Source: Crambe crambe (lineage: Eukaryota; Porifera; Demospongiae; Poecilosclerida; Crambeidae). Taken from it: DNA of 64,000 nt. Location: NCBI GenBank assembly GCA_963924555.1, contig OZ004593.1, forward strand, positions 1,918,480 through 1,982,479. The letters are read 5' to 3'. Below, piece after piece: positions 56,753-64,000 of the stretch. The translations under genes were made by a program, and so were the position numbers. The notes beneath the pieces were generated by a model, which worked only from the letters and a program-made list of their open reading frames with translations, did no database searches and had not been told where the DNA came from. How positions within the stretch are numbered: the first letter of the stretch is position 1; the number at the start of each line of letters is the position of its first letter.

Positions 56753-59700
56753 ATGGAGTCTCTGAATACACAGAGACCACCAATAAGACCTCGTCGCAAC
56801 CGCAAGATAAAGCAAATAATTCCTGCTGGTTTGCGTAGTAAATATCATCAAGCCCGTACTGGTGTTCACAATCTCCAAAAGAGTGTGTTGAAGAGTGTGA
56901 AAACTGTAGCTTCAACATTAGGAGTACACCAAGATAAAGAATATAAAAGGGCTATTAATGCTGAAGCTGTCAATGCCAGCATATTTCCTGAAGTGGTGTC
57001 AGATTCATTGAATCTCCCCAATGCTGTGAATGCCAAGGAAATAGGAAGAGAAATACCGGACCATAAAGAGAGTCTACTTCAAAATTTCAAGAATCAAGAT
57101 AAAAAATATAAAAGGGCTGAAGCTGTCAATGCCAGCATATTGCCTGAAATGGTGTCAGATTCATTGAATCTCCTCAATGCTGCGAATGCCAAGGAAATAA
57201 TAGGAAGAGAAATACCGTACCATGAAGAAGAAATACATGAACAAGAAGAATGGTCTGATTTAATGAAGGCAAGCTTTGCAGGAAACATTAACACTGAAGT
57301 AGTCAAACTACTGCTGGAAAAAGGTGCTCAAGTGGACATGCAGGACTCTGATGGATGGACTGCTTTAATGTTTGCAGGTCTGAATGGTCACACTGAAATA
57401 GTCCAACTACTGCTGGAAAAAGGTGCTCAAGTGGATGAAGTGAACTTTGAAGGACAGACTGCTTTAATATTTGCATGTCGGTATGGTCACACTGAAGTAG
57501 TCAAACTACTGCTGGAAAAAGGTGCTAAAGTTGATATAAAGCAAGCATTTGATGGACGGACTGCTTTAATGGCTGCATGTCAGAATGGTCACGCTGAAAT
57601 AGTCAAATTACTGCTGGAAAAAGGTGCTCAAGTTGATATACACCCAGAATATAATAATACTAATTACTACTATGGATTTGAATCGACTGACACTAACAGC
57701 TATATGACTGCTTTAATGAGTGCATGTTATTATGGTTACACTGAAATAGTCAAATTACTGCTGGAAAAAGGTGCTCAAGCTCAAGTGGACCATTGCTATG
57801 TATGGACTCCTTTAATGATTGCAGGTCAGAATGGTCACACTAAAGTAGTTGAACTACTGCTGGAAAGAGGTGCTCAGGTGGACATGCAGGACTATAGTGG
57901 ATATACTGCTTTAATGTATGCATGTCCACATGGTTACACTGAAGTAGTCAAACTATTGCTGGAAAAAGGTGCTCAAGTGGATATGCAGAACTCTAATGGA
58001 TGGACTGCTTTAATGAGTGCAGGTAAGAATGGTCACATTGAAGTGGTCAAACTACTGCTGGAAAAAGGTGCTCAAGTGGACAAGCAAAACTCTAATGGAG
58101 GGACTGCTTTAATGAGTGCAGCTGAGAATGGGCACACTGAAGTTGTCAAACTACTGCTGGAAAAAGATGCTCAAGTGGACATACAGAGCTCTGATGGATG
58201 GACTGCTTTAATGTTTGCAGCTGAGAATGGGCACACTGAAGTAATCAAACTACTGCTGGAAAAAGGCGTTCAAGTGGACATGCAGAACTCTGATGGATGC
58301 ACTTCTTTAATGATTGCAGGTCAGAATGGCCGCACTGAAGTAGTCAAGCTACTGCTGGAAAAGGGTGCTCAGGTGGACGTGCAGAGATCCAATGGATTGA
58401 CTGCTTTAATGAGTGCATGTCAGAATGGCTACACTGAAGTAGTCAAACTACTGCTGGAAAAAGGTGCTCAAATAGACATGCAGAACTCTGATGGAGTAAC
58501 TGCTTTAATATATGCATGTATGATGTGGCCTATTGAAGTAGTCGAACTACTGCTGGAAAAAGGTGCTCAAGTGGACATACAAACCTCAGATGGAGTGACT
58601 GCTTTAATGATTGCAGGTCAGAATGACCGCACTGATATAGTCAAGCTACTGCTGGAAAAGGGTGCTCAGGTGGACGTGCAGAGATCCAATGGATTGACTG
58701 CTTTAATGAGTGCATGTCAGAATGGCTACACTGAAGTAGTCAAACTACTGCTGGAAAAAGGTTCTCAAATAGACATGCAGAACTCTGATGGAGTAACTGC
58801 TTTAATATATGCATGTATGATGAAGTGGCCTATTGAAGTAGTCGAACTACTGCTGGAAAAAGGTGCTCAAGTGAATATACGGAACTCTGATGGATGGACT
58901 GCTTTAATGGTCGCAGGTCAGAATGGTCACACTGAAGTAGTCAAATCATTGCTGGAAAAAGATGCTCAAGTGGACATACAGGACTCTAATGGATGGACTG
59001 CTTTAACGATCACAGGTGAGAATGGCCACACTGAAGTAGTCAAACTACTGCTGGAAAAAGGTGCTAAAGTGGACATACAGAACTCTGATGGATGGACTGC
59101 TTTAATGATTGCAGCTCAGAATGGCCACACTGAAGTAGTCAAGCTACTGCTGGAAAAGGGTGCTCAGGTGGACGTGCAGAGATCCGATGGATGGACTGCT
59201 TTAATGAGTGCATGTCAGAATGGCCACACTAAAGTAGTCAAACTACTGCTGGAAAAAGGTGCTCAAAAGGATTTACAGCTGGAAAAAGGTGCTCAAGTGG
59301 ACATACAGAACTCTGATGGATGGACTGCTTTGATGATTGCAGGTGAGGATGGTAACACTGAAGTAGTTGACCTGCTTCTCGAAAAAGGAGCTCATGTAGA
59401 CATTCTGAACCATGATGGAATGTCTGCTTTAACATTAGCAGTTGAAAAGAATCATACTGAATTGATCAAACTGCTATTAAAAAAAGGAGCACAAATTGAT
59501 GCAACAGGATCAGCTCTAATTAATAAATTTACTCGACTGGGTGATATTGAAACTGTTAAAATGTTACTTGAGAGAGATATTCCAGTTGCATCACTGAATC
59601 AGGCTTTAATGATAGCATGTGAAATTGGCCACAATGATGTTGTTGAACTTCTACTGGAAAAGGGTGCTCAAATGGACACGCAGAACCCTGATGGATGGAC

Positions 59701-62700
59701 TGCTTTAATGATTGCAGGTAGGATTGGTTACACTGAAGTAGTCAAACTACTGCTTGAAAAAGGTGCTCAGGTGGACATCCAGAGATCCGATGGATGGACT
59801 GCTTTGATGATTGCAGGTCAGAATGGTCACACTGAAGTAGTCAAATTACTGCTGGAAAAAGGTGCTCAAAAGGATTTACAGAACTCTGATGGAAGGACTC
59901 CTCTAATATTGGCATTTGAAACTAATTCTACAGAAGTGATCAGGTTACTTTTAGTGAATGGTGCTCGTATTCTAATGCCAAACGTATTTGTAACATCTAG
60001 TCTAATTAAATTCACTTTCCTAGGAGATGTTGAAATGGTTAAACTGTTGATAGAGAATGGTGTTCCTGTTGACATAAAATTAAACTCACTTGATAAATCA
60101 GCTCTAATGTTGGCAAGTGAAATGGGCCACACTAATCTAGTTGAACTTTTATTGGAAAAGGGTGCTCAAGTGGACATGCAGGATAGGAATGGAGCATCTT
60201 CTTTAATGTTTGCAAGTGAAAATAATCGCATCGAAGTGATCAAAAAGTTACTAAAGTACGATACTCAAGTTGAACTTCAGAACCATCGTGGATGGACTTC
60301 TTTAATGTTAGCTATTAGAATGGGATATGTTGAAGTAGTCAAAGTATTACTAGAAGAAGATATTAAAGTTGACACACAAGAAAAGCATGGATGGTCAGCT
60401 TTACTGTTGGCAAGTCATTATGGTCATACTGAAGTCATCAAACATCTACTTCGAAGAAAAGCACAAATTGACATGCAGAACAGTGATAAATGGTCTGCTT
60501 TAATGTTAGCAAGTGTTAATGGTCACAATGAAATGGTTGAACTGTTATTAGAAAATGGTGCTCAAGTTGACACGCCAAATAAGGATGGATTGACTGCTTT
60601 AATGTTAGCTAGCACCAATGGTCACATTGGAGTGGTTGAAATTCTGCTTAAAAGAGGAGCTCTAGTTGACATGCAGACTAATGATGGAACAACAGCTCTA
60701 ATGATAGCAACTAATAATAAATGTACTGAAGTGGTGAAGCTGTTGCTACAAGGAGATGCTCAAGTTGATATCCAAAATAATGATGGATGGTCTCCTCTTA
60801 TGATAGCAAGTCAGAAGGGATCCACTGAAGTAGTCAAAGCACTGCTAGAGCAGGCAACTCAAATTGATTTGCAGAATAGAAGTGGATGGACTGCTTTAAT
60901 GATTGCAAGTCAGAACGGTCACATTGAAATAGTCAAACTACTGCTGGAAAAAGATGCTAAAGTTGACATGCAAAAAAACTGTAATGGATGGTCTGCTTTA
61001 ATAGTAGCTGGTCAGAGAGGCTTTGTTGAAGTGGTTAAACTACTTTTAGCAAATGGCAGTGATAAGGATCATATACATCATTACTTTGGATGGTCTACTT
61101 TGATGTTTGCAAGTTGTATCGGGCACACTGAAGTAGTGAAGCTTTTGATAGAAAGAGATGCTCAAGTTGACATGCTTGATAGTAAAGGATGGTCTTCTTT
61201 GATGTTAGCCAGTCAGTTCAGCTACACTGAAATAATCAAAATGCTACTTGAAAAGGGTACCGAAGTTAATATGCAAAACTCCAATGGATGGACTGCTTTA
61301 ATGATAGCAGCTCAGAATGGCCACACTGAAGTAGTTGAACTGTTACTAGAAAAAGGAGCTCATGTAGACATTCTGAACGACGATGGAATGTCTACTTTAA
61401 CATTAGCAGTTGAAAAGGGTCATATTGAATTGATCAAACTGCTATTAAAGAAAGGAGCACTAGATGGATCAGCTCTAATTAATAAATTAACTCGACTGGA
61501 TGATATTGAAACTATTAAAATGTTAATTGAGAGAGATATTCCAGTTGCATCACTAAGTCAAGCTTTAATGATAGCACATGAAATTGGCCACCTTGATGTT
61601 GTAGTACTTTTACTGGAAAAAGGTGCTCGAATGGATAACTCTAATGAATGGTCTGCTTTAATAAGTGCAGTTGAGTTGGGTTATATAGAAGTAGTCAAAC
61701 TACTGTTAGATAAAGGTGTTAAAGTGGACATATCGAACTCTAAAGGATGGACTGCTTTAATGATGGCAAGTCAGCGGGGTCATATTGAAGTAGTCAAACT
61801 ACTGCTGGAAAAAGGAGCTAAAGTGGACATGCAGGACTCTTCTGGATGGACTGCTTTAATGATCGCAGGTCATAATGGTTACACTGAAGTAGTTGAACTA
61901 CTGCTGGAAAAAGGTGCTCAAAAGAACATACTGAACTTTGATGGCTGGACTGCTTTAATGGTTGCAGGTCAGAATGGTCACACCAAAGTGGTCAAACTAC
62001 TGCTGAAAAAAGATGCTCAAGTGGACATACAGAACTCTGGATGGACTGCTTTAATGATCGCAGGTCAGAATGGTCACACTAAAGTAGTCAAACTATTGCT
62101 GGAAAAAGGTTCTAAAGTGGACATGCAGAGATCCAATGGATGGACTGCTTTAATGATCGCAGGTCAGAATGGTCACACTAAAGTAGTCAAACTATTGCTG
62201 GAAAAAGGTCCTAAAGTGGACATACAGAACTCTGATGGATGGACTGCTTTAATGATCGCAGGTCAGAATGGTCACACTAAAGTAGTCAAACTATTGCTGG
62301 AAAAAGGTTCTAAAGTGGACATACAGAACTCTGATGGATGGACTGCTTTAATGATCGCAGGTCAGAATGGTCACACTAAAGTAGTCAAACTATTGCTGGA
62401 AAAAGGTTCTAAAGTGGACATACAGAACTCTGATGGATGGACTGCTTTAATGATCGCAGGTAAAAATGGTCACATTGAAGTAGTCAAACTACTGCTGAAA
62501 AAAGGTGCTCAAGTGGACATGCAGATATCTATTGGATGGACTGCTTTAATGAGTGCATGTCAGAATGGTCACACTGAAGTAGTCAAACTATTGCTGGAAA
62601 AAGGTTCTAAAGTGGACATACAGAACTCTGAAGGATGGACTGCTTTAATGATCGCAGGTAAAAATGGTCACATTGAAGTAGTCAAACTACTGCTGAAAAA

Positions 62701-64000
62701 AGGTGCTCAAGTGGACATGCAGATATCTATTGGATGGACTGCTTTAATGAGTGCATGTCAGAATGGTCACACTGAAGTAGTCAAACTACTACTAGAAAAA
62801 GGTGCTCAAGTGGACCAGCAGATATCTGATGGAGGGACTGCTTTAATGATCGCAGGTGAAAATGGTCACACTGAAGTAGTCAAACTACTGCTGAAAAAAG
62901 GTGCTCAAGTGGACATGCAGATATCTATTGGATGGACTGCTTTAATGATCGCAGGTCAGAATGGTCACACTAAAGTAGTCAAACTATTGCTGGAAAAAGG
63001 TTCTAAAGTGGACATACAGAACTCTGATGGATGGACTGCTTTAATGATCGCAGGTGAAAATGGTCACACTGAAGTAGTCAAACTACTGCTGGAAAAAGGT
63101 GCTCAAGTGGACATGCAGAGATCCGATGGATGGACTGCTTTAATGATTGCATGTCAGAATGATCACACTGAAGTAGTCAAACTACTGCTGGAAAAAGGTG
63201 CTCAAAAGGATTTACAGAAATCTGATGGAAGGACTGCTCTAATATTGGCATTTGAAACTAATTCTACGGAAGTGATCAGGATACTATTAGTGAATGGTGC
63301 TCGTATTCCAATGCCAAACAGACTTGTAGCATCTAGTCTAATTAAATTTACCCTCCTTGGAGATGTTGAAATGGTTAAACTGTTGATAGAGAATGGTGTT
63401 CCTGTTGACATAAAATTAAACTCACTTGATAAATCAGCTCTAATGTTGGCAAGTGAAATGGGCCACACTAAACTAGTTGAACTTTTACTGGAAAAGGGTG
63501 CTCAAGTGGACATGCAGGATAGGAATGGAGCATCTTCTTTAATGTTTGCAAGTGAAAATAATCGCATCGAAGTGATCAAAAAGTTACTAAAGTACGATAC
63601 TCAAGTTGAACTTCAGAACCATCGTGGATGGACTTCTTTAATGTTAGCTATTAGAATGGGATATGTTGAAGTAGTCAAAGTATTACTAGAAGAAGATATT
63701 AAAGTTGACACACAAGAAAAGCATGGATGGTCAGCTTTACTGTTGGCAAGTCATTATGGTCATACTGAAGTCATCAAACATCTACTTCGAAGAAAAGCAC
63801 AAATTGACATGCAGAACAGTGATAAATGGTCTGCTTTAATGTTAGCAAGTGTTAATGGTCACAATGAAATGGTTGAACTGTTATTAGAAAATGGTGCTCA
63901 AGTTGACACGCCAAATAAGGATGGATTGACTGCTTTAATGTTAGCTAGCACCAATGGTCATGTTGGAGTGGTTGAAATTCTGCTTAAAAGAGGAGCTCTA
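56753..64000 (+). CDS. Gene D: giant ankyrin-repeat protein, 3' end beyond the window
   Basis: The frame from the ATG at 56753 agrees with the ANK frame at every point checked up to base 64000, giving about 2416 codons without an observed stop. The start MESLNTQRPPIRPRRNRK matches gene C. The N-terminal region contains a local duplication of about 150 bp (56939-57085 and 57104-57235: KRA..AEAVNASI then LN..NAKEIGREIP). The first ANK repeats are shortened (SFAGNINTEVVKLL joins two repeats). About 68 ANK units follow. ZU5, UPA and death exons are expected past the window by analogy with A and C, but are not seen. Confidence 0.88.
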   Translation, partial: MESLNTQRPPIRPRRNRKIKQIIPAGLRSKYHQARTGVHNLQKSVLKSVKTVASTLGVHQDKEYKRAINAEAVNASIFPEVVSDSLNLPNAVNAKEIGREIPDHKESLLQNFKNQDKKYKRAEAVNASILPEMVSDSLNLLNAANAKEIIGREIPYHEEEIHEQEEWSDLMKASFAGNINTEVVKLLLEKGAQVDMQDSDGWTALMFAGLNGHTEIVQLLLEKGAQVDEVNFEGQTALIFACRYGHTEVVKLLLEKGAKVDIKQAFDGRTALMAACQNGHAEIVKLLLEKGAQVDIHPEYNNTNYYYGFESTDTNSYMTALMSACYYGYTEIVKLLLEKGAQAQVDHCYVWTPLMIAGQNGHTKVVELLLERGAQVDMQDYSGYTALMYACPHGYTEVVKLLLEKGAQVDMQNSNGWTALMSAGKNGHIEVVKLLLEKGAQVDKQNSNGGTALMSAAENGHTEVVKLLLEKDAQVDIQSSDGWTALMFAAENGHTEVIKLLLEKGVQVDMQNSDGCTSLMIAGQNGRTEVVKLLLEKGAQVDVQRSNGLTALMSACQNGYTEVVKLLLEKGAQIDMQNSDGVTALIYACMMWPIEVVELLLEKGAQVDIQTSDGVTALMIAGQNDRTDIVKLLLEKGAQVDVQRSNGLTALMSACQNGYTEVVKLLLEKGSQIDMQNSDGVTALIYACMMKWPIEVVELLLEKGAQVNIRNSDGWTALMVAGQNGHTEVVKSLLEKDAQVDIQDSNGWTALTITGENGHTEVVKLLLEKGAKVDIQNSDGWTALMIAAQNGHTEVVKLLLEKGAQVDVQRSDGWTALMSACQNGHTKVVKLLLEKGAQKDLQLEKGAQVDIQNSDGWTALMIAGEDGNTEVVDLLLEKGAHVDILNHDGMSALTLAVEKNHTELIKLLLKKGAQIDATGSALINKFTRLGDIETVKMLLERDIPVASLNQALMIACEIGHNDVVELLLEKGAQMDTQNPDGWTALMIAGRIGYTEVVKLLLEKGAQVDIQRSDGWTALMIAGQNGHTEVVKLLLEKGAQKDLQNSDGRTPLILAFETNSTEVIRLLLVNGARILMPNVFVTSSLIKFTFLGDVEMVKLLIENGVPVDIKLNSLDKSALMLASEMGHTNLVELLLEKGAQVDMQDRNGASSLMFASENNRIEVIKKLLKYDTQVELQNHRGWTSLMLAIRMGYVEVVKVLLEEDIKVDTQEKHGWSALLLASHYGHTEVIKHLLRRKAQIDMQNSDKWSALMLASVNGHNEMVELLLENGAQVDTPNKDGLTALMLASTNGHIGVVEILLKRGALVDMQTNDGTTALMIATNNKCTEVVKLLLQGDAQVDIQNNDGWSPLMIASQKGSTEVVKALLEQATQIDLQNRSGWTALMIASQNGHIEIVKLLLEKDAKVDMQKNCNGWSALIVAGQRGFVEVVKLLLANGSDKDHIHHYFGWSTLMFASCIGHTEVVKLLIERDAQVDMLDSKGWSSLMLASQFSYTEIIKMLLEKGTEVNMQNSNGWTALMIAAQNGHTEVVELLLEKGAHVDILNDDGMSTLTLAVEKGHIELIKLLLKKGALDGSALINKLTRLDDIETIKMLIERDIPVASLSQALMIAHEIGHLDVVVLLLEKGARMDNSNEWSALISAVELGYIEVVKLLLDKGVKVDISNSKGWTALMMASQRGHIEVVKLLLEKGAKVDMQDSSGWTALMIAGHNGYTEVVELLLEKGAQKNILNFDGWTALMVAGQNGHTKVVKLLLKKDAQVDIQNSGWTALMIAGQNGHTKVVKLLLEKGSKVDMQRSNGWTALMIAGQNGHTKVVKLLLEKGPKVDIQNSDGWTALMIAGQNGHTKVVKLLLEKGSKVDIQNSDGWTALMIAGQNGHTKVVKLLLEKGSKVDIQNSDGWTALMIAGKNGHIEVVKLLLKKGAQVDMQISIGWTALMSACQNGHTEVVKLLLEKGSKVDIQNSEGWTALMIAGKNGHIEVVKLLLKKGAQVDMQISIGWTALMSACQNGHTEVVKLLLEKGAQVDQQISDGGTALMIAGENGHTEVVKLLLKKGAQVDMQISIGWTALMIAGQNGHTKVVKLLLEKGSKVDIQNSDGWTALMIAGENGHTEVVKLLLEKGAQVDMQRSDGWTALMIACQNDHTEVVKLLLEKGAQKDLQKSDGRTALILAFETNSTEVIRILLVNGARIPMPNRLVASSLIKFTLLGDVEMVKLLIENGVPVDIKLNSLDKSALMLASEMGHTKLVELLLEKGAQVDMQDRNGASSLMFASENNRIEVIKKLLKYDTQVELQNHRGWTSLMLAIRMGYVEVVKVLLEEDIKVDTQEKHGWSALLLASHYGHTEVIKHLLRRKAQIDMQNSDKWSALMLASVNGHNEMVELLLENGAQVDTPNKDGLTALMLASTNGHVGVVEILLKRGAL
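57270..64000 (+). repeat. Ankyrin repeat array of gene D
   Basis: About 68 units of 99 bp. A segment of at least 785 bp (59880-60664) is repeated almost exactly at 63216-64000, offset 3336 bp. Four nearly identical single units lie at about 62120-62460, and a two-unit block repeats at 198 bp (near 62520 and 62718). Diverged units between 60240 and 61300 contrast with the homogenised ones around them. Confidence 0.93.

Overview
The window is eukaryotic, metazoan DNA: AT-rich, with short introns (about 50-210 bp) that have clean GT..AG borders, and many retroelement fragments and microsatellites. The gene content (death domain, ZU5 and UPA domains, a dermatopontin-like secreted protein, tiny introns, intergenic DNA rich in TAGCTA) suggests a sponge, most likely a demosponge such as Amphimedon. 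That attribution is inference, because no database was searched.

The dominant content is a head-to-tail cluster of four giant paralogous genes on the + strand. Each complete copy encodes a basic N-terminus, about 70-80 near-identical 33-residue ankyrin (ANK) repeats in one huge exon, then a ZU5 domain, a UPA domain and a C-terminal death domain in nine small exons. Gene C (38532-49213) is intact over ten exons and encodes about 3290 residues. Gene A (5223-15641) keeps every downstream exon and splice site but has lost its start codon, has an inverted promoter and carries one nonsense codon. Gene B (17744-20758) is a frameshifted pseudogene with no ZU5, UPA or death exons. Gene D (56753 to the window end) is open and cut by the window edge. 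Genes B, C and D share a TATA-box promoter, and A has the same promoter in reverse orientation. Large upstream blocks (1-2560, 33600-36600, 52410-54490) are copies of each other, so the cluster grew by segmental duplication. An asteroid-like (XPG-fold) pseudogene follows gene C and a remnant of it follows gene A.

The ZU5 domain of A and C ends in His-Phe-Cys where PIDD1, UNC5CL and NLRP1-type ZU5-UPA (FIIND) modules carry the His/Ser-Phe-Ser autoproteolysis site. A basic, NLS-like linker follows directly. My main hypothesis is a sponge family of self-cleaving ANK-ZU5-UPA-death sensors whose ANK arrays turn over like satellite DNA.

Between B and C (20.8-33.6 kb) lies an accessory region: a palindromic pair of dermatopontin-like pseudogene arms, the 3' end of a Penelope-like element with a GIY-YIG domain and a hammerhead ribozyme motif, an intact dermatopontin-like gene, a decayed DIRS-type tyrosine-recombinase retrotransposon on the minus strand, and a Ulp1 protease-PHD fragment. 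A 21-23 bp minisatellite, a GGAAT-type satellite, a 124-bp perfect hairpin and several microsatellites fill much of the rest.
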